A stretch of 64,000 nt of DNA from Ecdyonurus torrentis (lineage: Eukaryota > Arthropoda > Insecta > Ephemeroptera > Heptageniidae). Under the pieces are notes generated by a model. It made no database searches. It worked only from the letters and a program-made list of their open reading frames with translations, and was not told the DNA's origin. The position numbers and the translations under genes were made by a program. The stretch lies in NCBI GenBank assembly GCA_949318235.1, contig OX439136.1, positions 13,943,890 through 14,007,889 on the forward strand. The letters run 5' to 3'. Of this stretch, positions 35,866 to 49,501 are shown one piece after another (the first letter of the stretch is position 1; each line of letters begins with the position of its first letter).

Positions 35866-36688
35866 TTATATATTTATATATATAATACAGACTTTTCCCA
35901 CAATGCTAAAAGATAGGAAACTTAGAAACACTTGCCATTTTCTAGGGCGTTTTTGATTGGTTACACGTCACAGTTGATAACAAGCATTGGTCAGGTCATC
36001 CATGGATGATTACTTCAGCCAAATACTATTAATAAGGACCCATGCAATTTATTTTTCCAGTGTTTAACTTCCTAAAAGGATATACGATACAATTATAAAA
36101 ATACTTTTAACTTTATGGAAATTTCATTATGACGTATTTTTCTTGGTACTTTGTCTACATATATTGTGGTTGAATATTATCTAAAAAAATTAATCATGAT
36201 TCACCAAATTATTTACAGGATTAAAAATTATTATGAATCATGAATTTACATTTAGATAAATATATATTTATCAAAATATTTTATATTTAAATAGCGATAT
36301 TGAATATTTTAGATAAATTAATATATTACTAATAGAAGAAACTTTTAAATTTGTTATTATTTATAATATCTTTGTAAAACTTTTATGTTATAACAAGAAG
36401 TTATATCTTTAGCACTAGAAATGCACATACAAATCCTTTGTTTGTAAGAAAATATTTTTTAAAGATTCACTGAAAGGACTATAATATTCATGTTGCTTAT
36501 AGAAATTATAGAATCTAACTCCATCATGAGAGTTAAAAACATTAATAAAATTATAATTATGAACAAAATCTTTTTTGATACTTTAAAAATTATTTATCAT
36601 TTATGGTTTTATTACCATTTTATATAATATCTTTATTTAAAAATTTCCCTTTAGAGAAGTGTCAATCATTTTATTTTCTTTGTTTTAA

Positions 36689-37068
36689 CGTAGAACGTGA
36701 CTGACCTGGACTGGAGATCGCTAAAAAAGAGGAACTATATTTTCACAATAAATTTTGTGTATTATTTTTTTCCAACAAAACAAACTAATTTTTAAATCAA
36801 ATCAAGTAAATTAGAAAAAAAAAAAAAAAAATGTTCCGAAAAAAGTTTTAATAATATTTTTTATTTTTTAAAAAAATTATAATTTGACTAAAATTTGAAT
36901 TTTCACAATTACATTATGTTATCTTTAAAGTGCTAAGGTATTTGTTTAATATAAACTCCTTATAAAGTGCAAACTAAACTTTTAAGTACCATTTCATCTT
37001 TATTTTATGTTTTTGTTATAATTCGCGACCGTGTAGTTTACAAGATATCATTCGGTCCCCTTACCCCC
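36689..37068. mobile_element. TTAA-flanked MITE, family 3, decayed copy
   Basis: Shares GACTGGAGATCGCTAAAA and the right-hand CATTCGGTCCCCTTACCCCC with the copy at 47.2 kb. TTAA on both sides; the left terminus is eroded. Confidence 0.62.
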
Positions 37069-37508
37069 TTAAATAGTTTAGTGACAATAGTGTTATTAGT
37101 TATGAATTACAATAAAAATGTTCATTAATACGTCATGTGTAAACAATAAAATTATTGTATATTTTTCGATAAAGTTGAGCTTCACTTGGATTTTGTAATA
37201 CTACAATAAGACAGTTATAATAATAATAATAATTAATATAAATAATAATAATAATAAAATATTGGAAGTGCTGTATTTTATTTAATGCTTTTACTTGAAT
37301 TAATATTTTATTTATATAATTGTGATAACATTAATATAAAACAATATAAAATTTTTTATTACAAATTATACTTACAAAATGTAATATTGTTTTAGGTAAT
37401 TTTAATATAAATATCCTATTCTACATGTAGAAGATTAAAATATAAAAGAAAATAAATATGAATATTTAGTTTTATTTATAATAACTAAACTTACTTTCGT
37501 AAAATATT

Positions 37509-37815
37509 ATAGAGTGTATGCGGATGACGTCATATTTATTACGCTTGGAGGCCATACTGGAGTAGTGCATAACATTGTTCAGCATAGGACAAACTTCATT
37601 TAAGCTAATTTTCTTTGGGAAATCGGTTAATTTTTTGTTATTGTTATTTTTCTTACTTACTTGAGATACTAATTCAATATATATTTACAGCATCAATGCT
37701 CTCAAAAATATTGCATAGTGGTTTTAAACTGGCCAAATAATTTTACTTCCTATGCTACCTATGTTATTGAGTTATCCAACATGGCGTCGACTTTAACATG
37801 AATGCATAGACTATC
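37509..37815 (+). repeat. Dispersed repeat, family 6, longest copy
   Basis: GTGTATGCGGATGACGTCAT, GCTTGGAGGCCATACTGGAG, CAGCATAGGACAAACTTCAT and CAGCATCAATGCTCTCAAAA, ending GCGTCGACTTTAACATGAAT. About 300 bases. Type (SINE or MITE) undecided. Confidence 0.65.
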
Positions 37816-40048
37816 CTCGAAGTGATGCTCTAATATTCAATGCGAGTATTTTTCTAAATTTATTTATCTTTACTCTTTTGACGCAATAACATTATAAAAA
37901 TTTATATTTATAATTTTTTTTTTCTTTTTACCCACAGTATTAAAAATTAAAATATTTTTACGTTAAAGTTATAATGACTGGGATTTTGGATTTTAATTCT
38001 ACTTTTTTTTAAGGTTACATTTTTTTTAATGAATAATATAATATATATTTTAGGAAATGTATTTAAAATCTCTAAAGACCTGTACTGTAAAACACATTAA
38101 CTTAATCCTTTGCGAATACAATTTATTTACTTTGTGTACTGTTTTAATACTATCAAATAAATAAAAGAAATAATAATAAAAAAGTAAATACACTGGTATA
38201 AATAAAAATATTTACAAGTTGGCAACTGTTTTTTTGGTATAAGTGCCAATATTAACTTTAAAAAAAAAAACATTCGTGTAATATTCATAAAGTGTAGGTC
38301 ATATTATATAATTAAATGGTATATTTTTCTGTCTAATTTCAAGTTTTTTATTATTATTATTATATATATATTTTTTTTATCAAAGCATCTACTACTTTTC
38401 AACTAATATTGTACTATCTATAAATACAGCTTTTTATGTATTTTATATTTTACACTTTTTTTTCTCCTTTTCTATATTGTAAGAATTTTTGGCCTTTTGT
38501 AGCAATTTATTCTTTGAGACATTAACAATTAGAAGACAACAGTTGTCACAAGATATTATATTAAATTTTTTTATCTTAATAAAAAGAATAATAATAATAG
38601 GCACCAATTATGGTAAAATCATACATTTTAAAGCTACTTATACATATCAGATTTTTAGATGAATTCAATCAATTCCAGAAATACTTTATACAAAAAAAAA
38701 AAAAAAAAGAAAAAAAATATTACACTTCAGTATAGTTTTAAGGTTTTAATTATGAGAAGATAGTGGTCAAATTAGTAATGTACAAAGTATTAAAATTGGC
38801 ATACATACAATCAATTCGTATATGCTATAAGACTTACTTAGTGTTGTCATCTTCTAGTGCATATAATATTTTTATTAACAACCATATATGTAATTAAAAC
38901 AATGCATAATACTATTATGAAATAATGTGTTAGCCGATCGTTTCAAATTTTGACATATATTAAAATTTTGTAAGTATATAGACATTTTTAGTTTCAAATT
39001 CAACCTTTTTGATGTACGTATACTGTCAACACGATCATATCATAACCTCTCCCTCCCTACTCTCTTTCTCTCTCTCTCTCTCTACGAGTTTTTACTTTTC
39101 CATTTTCACTTCACTCTTCACATAAACAGATATTGCATATATTATACACTTTACATTTTTGTTATAACTTAACACATTTTTATGTTAAAAAACACATATT
39201 TTTCTTTATAAATAATATATTATGCTGAAGCATCATTCCTTCTCTCTCTCTCTTTCTAAAACAAAGTTCATGATATCAAAACAACTTTTTTTTTAGTACT
39301 AATTTTTTTGTATTAAACATTTATGAAGAAATATTACTACTATACTTATTATTTATATCTAAGTTTTATGCTTTAAAAAAACAACACTATTTTCAACTTA
39401 CATTTTACTCATTTTAAGTTTTATAGAATAATGTATTTTTATTCTTTTCAACACCTTTTTTTTTTTCTTATATGATCAAAAGTTTATTTTAATATTTTAT
39501 ATCTTTTTTTTCTTCTTCCCAATGGGTAAAATGAAGTTGTATTGGGTATTGTACTGAAGTCGTATTGCACGATTATTTTTTTTATCATGGTATTAGGTTT
39601 TAAATTAAATTGTATAGATAACCTTAATATAATTGTTATCAAGTAAGCGTTAGCAAATAGAATTCGTTATCAGGTGCGTAAGAGACATAGAGAATCATAA
39701 ATCTAATCTTCGTATCTATAGTAATGCCTAATGTGTTTACTTATGTTTGTAACATTATTGGTGATGTGGAACCATAATTAAATAATTAGACACGTGTGGG
39801 AAAATGACAGGGGACCCCTAGAATGTACTATTCATTTATTCATTCATTCACCGCAGCATAAACTACGTATCTTATTATTATTTGAGTGCATAATGTATAA
39901 TAATGAAAAATAATACACTTCTAGTTCTTTCGATTATTATGAAGATTTCAGAACTTAAATTTATAGTGAAATTCTCAATGATTGGAAAATTATTATCCCA
40001 AATTATTAATGGCTAGTCAAAAAACGTGTATATAGCAAGTGTTTATAG

Positions 40049-40224
<176 letters not shown>

Positions 40225-41023
40225 TTTTATAACACTTTTTTCTTTTCAAAATAGTCCATTACTTTATATGTATATATATCCTTTTTTTGTGTATATTTTT
40301 AAATAATATATTTAGTTTTATAATTTTTCTACTAAAAACTTTACTTTAAACTTAATACTTAAAGAAGTTGAAAAACTCGGATTAAACTCGGTACAACGAG
40401 TAAAAGAATGAGACTTTTTTAAGTGCATTTAATGTTACTAAAAAAAAAAAATAAAATAAAATGAAACATTAAAACATTATATGAATTCATTACTTTCATG
40501 ACACGACCCATTTTTTTTTTTTTTTTTTTTAATGTAGATTTTTAATAACATTCTAAAAGTACTTTGACACATATTAAAATCTGTTATACTTAATGTTAAG
40601 AGTTAAAATATAACAATTTTTTAATGTCGTATAAAAATTATATAAAAAAGTAAATCTTTTAGTTGTATTTTTAAATAGCAGTGCTACATTAATTATATAA
40701 AAAAAGTGAAAAATTAAGATACAAAAAGAATTAAAAATATAGAAGTTTTACAAATTTATAAAGAATGAGATAAAAATGTTCCTCTGTCTCTCTCTTCTCT
40801 CTTCTCTCTTTTCTTTATAAGCTTTTACGATATAATATAATATAATATTTGCAATGTTTTCTTTGATGTTCCAAATAAAGTTCTGTATCATATTATCCTC
40901 CAGGAATTAAAATTATTTTTTACGCTTTAAAAAATTAACGAAATTAATAATATAGAGATTCATGATAAATGCTGAAAGGATTTGTAGTAATAATAACTTC
41001 CATATTATTACAAAAGTTCCAGG

Positions 41024-41057
<34 letters not shown>

Positions 41058-41203
41058 CAAAAATCTTTTTAAAGAATTAAAAATTGTACATATTTATATA
41101 TTAATTTTTAAAAAGTAAAAACTACTAATTTTACAACCTTTATCTTCTTGAATAACTATTGATAAATCTAACCGTATTATATCTTAATAAATCTAGAGAC
41201 TAA

Positions 41204-41241
<38 letters not shown>

Positions 41242-41660
41242 TAAATTTAAGTTTTGTTGGAATAACATTTAATGATGACAGCATATTTTATACAAAATAG
41301 AATATTATACACAAAAATAAATGTTTATTAGTAATAATAACAATAATAAATAAGAAGTTATAATTAATGTAAAATAATTGCGGTATAATAAAAACGGAAT
41401 AATATTTAAATTTGCATGGAATATCCATTTCCATTTTTAAATTAAATACTTGACTTTTGGTATTTAAGTTATTCAATTAATTTCTATTGGACTTCAAGTT
41501 AGGAATTTGCAATTGGATTATATCTAACAAGGAAAAGAACGAATACGTCACCAAGCTTATATATTTATACTGACTCTCGTATTTTAATTATATTCTATGT
41601 GGATAAGTTTCACAGAATTTAAAACTATTTTCACACATACATACAAAAATAAATATGCAA

Positions 41661-41860
41661 TGGAACTTATCGGTTTTGCGCACGGGGAGACGCGGTCCCC
41701 TAATCTATCATTTTGCGACCACGTCATTTTTTGCGATTTTTGAGAAAATTACTCCACTGATTTTGGAGAAATTTAAATGAGAAATACTAGACATACTTTT
41801 ACGTGTTTTAAGCCACAGATTTTTTTTTTACGAATTTTTTTAAATCGGCAACCTCCATTA
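41661..41860 (+). repeat. Dispersed repeat, family 7
   Basis: GCGCACGGGGAGACGCGG, GGAGAAATTTAAATGAGAAA and ATACTAGACATACTTTTACG are shared in order with copies near 52.2 and 57.5 kb. Confidence 0.62.
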
Positions 41861-41999
41861 TTATACTATAATAGAGCAATATTATAGATCAATTTATAAC
41901 TAAACGCAGTATTGAATAATAATTATGCTAAACTGCACATCACATTTGTTGTAAAAAATATTTTGTGCAATTCTAAAATTACGACGTTCCATGGATATA

Positions 42000-42145
42000 G
42001 CGTTCATGTTAATGACGTCACTGTCTGCACGCACGATTTTGTAATTGGAAAATAAATTAGAAATCAATGACTCCGGCCAAATTAACGTTGATATTTAGGT
42101 ATGTTAGGATATTAGACAAGTTTTTTGTTCAAGGTGTTCTAGTCA
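42000..42145. mobile_element. Family 1 MITE, right half only
   Basis: Contains TGACGTCA (42013), AAATAAATTAGAAATCAATG, TAACGTTGATATTTAGGTAT and a terminal CAAGGTGTTCTAG. The left half is missing. Confidence 0.65.
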
Positions 42146-42188
42146 TTATTCACAATTTTTCAAGATTATCCTCAAACTGTTTACATCC

Positions 42189-42432
42189 CAAGGTCCATAA
42201 TAATAAAGAGGTCGAGCGCAGCACAAAACTCGCGCAGTTGATTTTATTTTGTGATTGCTGTACTTGATTCTAAGCCAATGCGATGCCGTTCACCAGCGTT
42301 CACCAGTTACGTCACTGATAAGGTGAATAAAAATACACCCGGTGATATGACGTCTTTGGTGAATTCCTTTAAGCTGCGCGACCTTGGCCAAAACTTTTCA
42401 CGGAGCATCTAACCTCTTATATATGGACCTTG
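42189..42432. mobile_element. Palindromic MITE with CAAGGTCCAT ends
   Basis: CAAGGTCCATAATAATAAAG on the left and CTTATATATGGACCTTG on the right, with inner GGTCGAGCGCAGC facing GCTGCGCGACC. No clear target duplication. It lies just after a truncated family 1 MITE. Confidence 0.55.
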
Positions 42433-43623
42433 TCAATATTCGCATTTTGATTCATTTTTTAAACCTTCAAAATCACTCACAAATATATTAAATAATTAAA
42501 ACATAATAGTATAATATTGTAACATTAATTTACTTTACCTTTCAATTTAATTAAATGTATTAATTTAAGAAATATATAATTTAATAATACAAATTAAAAA
42601 TATCAAAATAATTACTGTAATTAAGTCTTCATTTTTTTAATTTTACATAAAAAAAAGTTTTTAGTTTCCTTTAAAATTAATTTTAATCATAAAAAGATGT
42701 TTTCAATATTTATGTAAAATTAATATTAAAAATGTGAGTTTTGACATATGTTTGCGTATATATGTATATTTTTACTTTATTTTTCTTCGGTTTTGCTTGA
42801 TCAGACGTGGGCAAAAGTTGCTGCTTTATTGCCTTCCACTTGAAATTTATAAACTTTCAACAACCCCATTCAGCATATATATTTACGTTTCGTTGCTATT
42901 GAAATTGTGAATATAAATATTTTCAACACACAAAAAATAGGGAAGAATATTTTATCGTAATATAAAAATAACAGTAATAAAAAAATATAAAGAATTTCCG
43001 ATAGTAGCAAATAAAGGTATAATAAAAAATTTGTTAAAAGAAATTTTTATTCCAAATATATGTATATACCATGAATTTTTTTTCTTTTTATATATCGACT
43101 AGAATGTTTCTCCAAGATCTATCTATATATTTTTCTTTTTCATCTTCATATACTTCTCCTTCTCCTTTTTTTTTTTTTTTTTTTTTATTATTTTTCTTGT
43201 TGTATTACTAAAGATTTAAAAATATGATTGAAATATAATTTCGCTGTGTTTTGATTATCGAAATATTTAATTAGCGCTAAAAGATAATTTTTTTAGTGCA
43301 CACTGCAATCCACACTGCAATATTACATCTGTACAGTATATTAAAGTTCAGTATGTAGCAATTACTGACTTTTTTTTACTTTTTTTATTATTGTTATTTT
43401 TTTGTAAGGCAACAAAAAACAAAAAAAAAAAAAACAAAAAAAAAAAAAAAAGGACAAAATGGAAAAGTCAATTTTTAACTAATGGCACTTAGAGAAATAT
43501 TGTACCGAAGGCTAGTACCACCATTGATTCAATATACCCTTATATCTAAATGTTCAAGTTTCATTCCTCATGTCCTCATGCTTTATTGGCTTACACTCAG
43601 ACATTATTCATGTATATGTTTAA

Positions 43624-43912
43624 AGGCATAGAACACGTTGAACAAAAAAATCTTGTCTAATACCCTAACACACCTGAATATCAACGTTGATTTGACCAGA
43701 GTCATTAGTTTCTAATTTTCCATTCACAAAAAAGTGGATGCGGGCAATTACGTCACAGCTCGTCTGTTCCACTCGCGCGTAAAACAATTGAGCTGTGATG
43801 TCATATTCAGCAGAGTTGCAATTTGTGAATGGAAAATAAATTAAAAAACAATGACCAAATCGACTTTATTAGGATATTAGGCAAGTTTTTTTTTTTTGTT
43901 CAACGTGTGCTC
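43624..43912. mobile_element. Family 1 MITE, diverged copy
   Basis: TTAA then AGGCATAGAACACGTTGAAC on the left; a weaker TTGTTCAACGTGTGCTCGAG on the right. Inner arms and an ACGTCACAGCTC core are retained. Confidence 0.7.
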
Positions 43913-44159
43913 GAGTATTCATTTACATAATATAGAGGTTTTCAGTGAGGCGCGTGATGGGAAAAGATTATACAAGTTCACTGAATTTCCTATCAATTAG
44001 CATTGCATATAATTAACTTTTTAAGAAAAATACTCCACCGAGGCTGAGTACAGTATATTTAATTAAGGGATAACTATGGTAAGGCATACTTTTACGTATT
44101 TATAAAGCTAATGCAAAAGAAAAAAAAAATCATTACCGATAAAGTTTATTGAAAGCTGA

Positions 44160-47150
44160 CATTGAAAGAACGAGGGTACAAATAACATAGTTTAGCGTCC
44201 TATCAAAACCAAATCACGCAAATGCATATCTTTTTTAATATTTATTTAGTCGTTAGACGTTACAGTATACTGTATAAGCAATTATAGAATAATAATTACG
44301 TTAAAGTAACGCACACTCTAATAAATAATAGTAATAATAATTAGTAATGTTGTATTATAAATACCCGTGTATGTACTACAAAAAAAAAAAAAAAAAAAAA
44401 AAAGAAGATAAAAATTAAACATAAAAAACTTATCAAATTTTGTTGTACTTGTTTTTGTTTTCAAAAAGTAATATATCACATACATAATATACTTAAAACA
44501 ATATTTTTCCTGTCTATTGCTTGGCAAAGGTATGAAACCTATATAACGTAATGTAGAGAAACTGCAATGCATCATGTTGATTTATTATGCAACGTATGCA
44601 CTTGGAATGCATGAGTGCACTTATTTACTTTAAAACTTGCATCTTCTTATCCGTACTTCTATATAATATACTGTACTTGATGACAAGATAATTTTATACT
44701 TCAACAACTTTTTGTTACAATATTGTATAGTGCAAACATTATATTTACTTTTAAAAAAACAAACATAGAAGGTTATTTTTAATATTATAATATAAAGTTA
44801 AATTATTAAATTTATAATTCAGTATTGTAATTCAGTAATGTAAATAATTTAATAATATATTTTATTTATTCATTTCATTTAAATACAGTTCACATGAACA
44901 TAATACTATTATATTCATACTTCATTGGGCTTTTTAGTTTCAGTTTCTTTATTGATTATAATACCAAGTGGTACATATTGATAACACAAATATTTATTCA
45001 GGAATACAATATATTTTATAATAGTTTCAGTCATAATAATTTATAATTAATTTATTATTAAACCACGAAAACTATTCTATTCTATTGCATCAATTTAAGA
45101 TTTATTGATTTCTTCTTATTAACTTATATGTATTTTTATTTATTTATTGTGCATTTTAAATCAATTTTGCTATTTAAATTGGAACAATCATTAAATTATA
45201 ATATTATTTTATGAAATTAGTAACATTTTTGTATTATTTTCAATAAAATATCATTAATTAATCAATATCAATATTGATTATTTTAAATTTTTAATACAAT
45301 TTTTTTTTTTTTTTTGATTAGGCGAATCTTTCTTTCTCCAGTTTTATTGTTATGATAAAAATTAGATTTTTTTTTTTTTTTTATTCCTAATAGTATTTAT
45401 TTATATTCAAGAAAGTGTTTATTTAAAATACTATTTCGGATGTTGTTCTTTATACATGATGCAATTATATGTATATAGAAATATTAGAAAAAGTTAACAA
45501 GTCTTTGGAGAAGATTTTTTAAATATGTATAGTTAAAATAAATTAAAAAACTAACAATAATAATAATAATAATAAAAAAAAAAAAAAAAAAGTTGCTTCA
45601 TTTCATAACTTGCATCAAATTTGGTCCATTAATTACCTAGCTGTAACATAATTATACATGATAAAATAATGCGATTAAATACTATTATATAAAGCTATTA
45701 TATGACTAAAAGTTGTGTTAACTGCGGCTTTTAAATTAAAACTGGAATGAATATCTAACACTGTATAAAATAATAACAATAAGATAAAAAGACTTACAAT
45801 TAACTCGTCTTTTTTTTAATTGCATAATGGATGTAACATTCACCATAGGGCAAGGGGTGTAACATATAAAAATAAAAGAAGTGAGAAATCATGTAATAAT
45901 GCAATATCTATACAGAGAGATATATCAAGAGAAAGTAAAAAGTATAAATCAATATTATCGATCAGTTTCAGAAGATTTAAAGATTAAAATTTTGAAAACA
46001 ATGTCAGAATTTTTTTTAGATGAGTTTGCAAGTTTTTTTTCCCTCGACCTTTTTCTTAAAAGCAGATGTGTTAAATGGCTTGCATATTCTATAATATTCT
46101 ACTAAAAAAAAGGGGTTTTAAACATGTGGCAAAACTATAAAAATAAAAATGATGTAATAAAAACGTTTAAGAACCTTTAAAAATATATGAGTAGCCCAGA
46201 AAATATAATATAATTTTTTTTTGTAAAATGTATTTTGCTATAAAATCTTTGTCTTTCTTTCCCTGGAAGTGTTAACAATTCATCTTTTTCATTGCCAATT
46301 TATATATTGTAGTAAATTTAATATATTTATGTATATATATTTTTTTGTATCATTTTAAAGTAAAAGACAAAAGCTATATATTTGTTTAATACTAGAACAA
46401 AAGAAAAAGAAAGGGGGGAAATACCTAAATTTATCTTATTTGATTTATAAATCAAAGTAATGAAATTATGTGGAAAACGGTATAATAAAAGTTATCAACA
46501 TATTTTACAGAATTAGCAGAGGTTTTAAAGTTAAATAAAATAACTTTCTTGTTTTCATGTTTTGTAAAATTTTATTAACATGTACCAAAATATTAACAAA
46601 ATTTAAATTTGAATGATCAAACAAAAATGCTTTGCAATATTGTGATTTTTTTATTATTATTATTAATATAGAACTACAACTCGTTATTCTATTATTTCCT
46701 AGCATGGAATGTAGGCCGATTATTTATTATGATCGAAAAGAAAATTAGGTCCTTTAAGATAACATATTTTAATTGCAATTATAAATAGGGCTTCATTTGT
46801 TATTAATTTATACGATAGTTTCAGATTTTTTTGGAGACTGGAAGTTCTTTAGTTTTTTTTTTTTTTTTTTTTTTCTTCTTCTTTTCTTTTCTTTAAGTTA
46901 TGACGAAGTAAATAATAAAAATCGCCTGATATAACTTAGAACTTAGTAGTTTTGAGTCAAATAAGATGTAAAATATATATTTTCAAAATTAAAGTAAACC
47001 AAATTAAAATGTTGCTAACTTAAAATAATAATATATTAAAGTGGTATAAGTATGCAATAATCAAGTCAGTTTTTAGTTATTGTTATTACAATAAAAGACG
47101 ATCAATGATTTTTGGACCTTAATTTCTTTTCTAGGAATTTTCAAATTACG
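44160..47150. other. Non-coding stretch
   Basis: AT-rich with several poly-T and (AAT)n runs. Short ORFs lack motifs, splice context or composition contrast. Confidence 0.55.
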
Positions 47151-47155
47151 TTTAA

Positions 47156-47549
47156 GGCGGTGGGGGACCGACTTGGACCGGAAATCGCTAAAAGAACAAC
47201 TATATTTTCCCAATAATTTTTTGTACATGATTTAATTCCAATAAAACAAACACTATAATTTTCAAATAAAACAAAGTAAATTAAAAAAATATTTTTTTGT
47301 ACCAAAAAAACAGTTTAATGATATTTTTAATTGTAAAAAAGTTTCTAATTTGACTAAAATTTCCCGCTCAAATTTGAATTTCCACATTTACATGTTATCT
47401 TTAAAGTGTTAATAACTTAAATATTTGATCGTGTTTTGACATGTTTGACATAACTAAATTTTTAAGTAACATTTCTTCTTTACTTTGTGTTATTTATTAT
47501 TATTCGCAACCGTCCTAGTTTGCGAGATATCAGTCGGTCACCTACCCCC
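47156..47549. mobile_element. TTAA-flanked MITE, family 3
   Basis: GGCGGTGGGGGACCGACTTG on the left, CAGTCGGTCACCTACCCCC on the right, TTAA duplicated. The terminal GGGGGACCGAC resembles family 2 ends, so the two families may share a transposase. Confidence 0.7.
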
Positions 47550-48323
47550 TTAAGTATGGTTGTAAGTTTATATTATATCATTTCTCAGTGTCATTTTTTG
47601 GTAGATGGTTAACTTTAGCAGATGCATTAATTGATTCGTAGTCAGATAATACTGATTGTGGGAGAAAGAAATAAAATTAACAATTTTGAATTTTAATTCA
47701 CAATAATTTATTTACCCCACAGAAGTAAATGATTCAAAACATAAATAACATAATAACATTTTATATATTTTTTAAGTAATTAAATTTGAGAACTATATAC
47801 TCGTGCATATTACTATATAAAGTATATGATTACTTTAATATATAAAAAAAATACACTACAGTTTCTAAAATATTAAAACTATGAGATTTGCTGAACACTT
47901 AAGTTAAATAATAAATAACAAATAATAATAAATAAATAAAATAAATAAATAATAAATAAAGTTAATAAGAATTAGAAATAACAGTACAAACATAAAACGG
48001 AACACAAGATATATAAATTTATTTAGCAGTTGCAAATAATTGTTAATGATTCCAAGAAAAAAAAAATAAACAAAAATATTAGTTTCTTAAAAGAAAAGAA
48101 ATTGCTTGTTGCCAGATATGTACTGTACTTTGGATAAGAAATATTTTTATCTACTATTTGGCAGGTGATTTCATTGCGTCTCTTAACATCTTGAAAAATA
48201 TTAATAAAAAAAAAATTAAAAAAAAAAAAATAAAAATAAAAAACTCTTTTAAAAACTGGAATCGAGTAAGAAAAATAAAGTAAAAAAAAAGTTAATAAAT
48301 TAAATAAACAAATTCTTCTATAC

Positions 48324-48490
48324 TAATAAAGATACGTCTGTTTTAAGGCCGACTTTAAAGCAATTTAGTATATTTTAAAAATATATTACGTACAGTACTT
48401 ATACGCATGCGTGCGTAGTACGTAAAAACGGAATCGGAAAATGATAACTAATCACTTCAAGTCATACTCAAAACAGATGCTTCTTTATTA
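48324..48490. mobile_element. Family 5 palindromic MITE
   Basis: TAATAAAG...CTTTATTA termini, then GTCTGTTTTAAGGCCGACTT inverted as AAGTCATACTCAAAACAGA. Contains ATACGCATGCGTGCGTAG. It lies 156 bases from the hAT-like element, just beyond the convertase gene. Confidence 0.65.
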
Positions 48491-48654
48491 GACAATTAAT
48501 AGGCTGGATTTATACATAATTAATAACTTATTCTTATTATGTAAACATGATGGTAACATTTGATGAAATTATCACATAGTTATCTTTTACATTTATTGAT
48601 ACTGTTTTCATTTTAAAATGTTTTAACTTTGTAATTTTTCTCGTGCCTTATGTC

Positions 48655-49313
48655 TAGGGACCGGATTTTCAGTTTTGAAAATGTGCATTTTCAGTACTGA
48701 ATTCAGTCCAGTTTTTTTGCATAATCAGTTTGCATAAACAGCAAAATCAGTTCACTTTCAGTTCAATTACACAAAAACAGTGAAATTCAGTTTAGATAAT
48801 TTTTAAATGAAAAACAAAAATTTATCAACAAAGAAAGATAAAATTTGTATTTTTTTATGAAAAAAATAAAAAAATAAAAAAAGCTGTTAAATTATTATCC
48901 GATACACTATACAGCAAATTAATGAGTTGTTCTTTGTCTTTTTGAACTTCTTTTTAAACATTTTTTAAATGGTGTTTAGTTGAATTCTGATAGTTTTGAG
49001 ATATGCATTGAAAATAATTATATCAAAATATAGGCCTACTTTTTTTTTTTTTTTTTTTTATTGTAAAACACGTCAATTTAAGTTTTTGTACTGTAAAAGT
49101 CCATTTTCAGTTTCCAAAACTGACAAAAACTGGAAAAAACTGACAAAAACTTAAAATAACTGACTCAGTTTACAAATTTCAAAAACAGTTTTTTTCAGTC
49201 CAAACTTTTTTGCATTTTTGGCAATAAAACGTCATGATTCGTGAACATCTGAACTCAGATGTAACCTAGCATGCATATTTCAAAAACTGAACAAACTGGA
49301 GATCCGGTCCCTA
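48655..49313. mobile_element. Non-autonomous hAT-like element inserted in the convertase coding end
   Basis: Terminal inverted repeats TAGGGACCGGATTTTCAGTT and TAGGGACCGGATCTCCAGTT (the latter on the minus strand) bound 659 bases with no significant ORF. A perfect 8-base duplication, CTTATGTC, flanks it at 48647-48654 and 49314-49321. Subterminal copies of CAGTTTT/AAAACTG recur at both ends. The 8-base duplication, short TIR and subterminal repeats fit hAT; superfamily is inferred. Confidence 0.88.
49057..49062 (-). terminator. Candidate poly(A) signal inside the hAT-like element
   Basis: AATAAA on the minus strand, about 250 bases past the convertase stop and followed by a long A run. It is the first such hexamer I see after the stop, so the transcript may end within the transposon. 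Confidence 0.35.
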
Positions 49314-49501
49314 CTTATGTCCATGTAATGTTAATCTTAAATCACTAATAACTCCTGGTTGATCAGAATAATTACTGATTACAAAAGTCCACATTCCAGT
49401 TGGATTTTCACTCCAGAAATGTACAGACATAAATGGCCAATATCGAAAACCTAAATAACTTTGATCCAATTTTCGTTGCGTTAAGACTTGAGATTCTGTA
49501 T
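49311..49501 (-). CDS. Convertase last exon: P-domain end, stop codon supplied by a transposon
   Basis: Completes His and reads [20 protein letters not shown], then GMWTFVISN and LRLTLHGHK. The final AAG lies in the 8-base target duplication. The following TAG (49311-49313) is the first three bases of the inserted element's terminal repeat. Confidence 0.9.

Noticed and set aside
45881..46105. 74-codon plus-strand ORF
   Set aside because: No recognisable motif, splice context or composition change.
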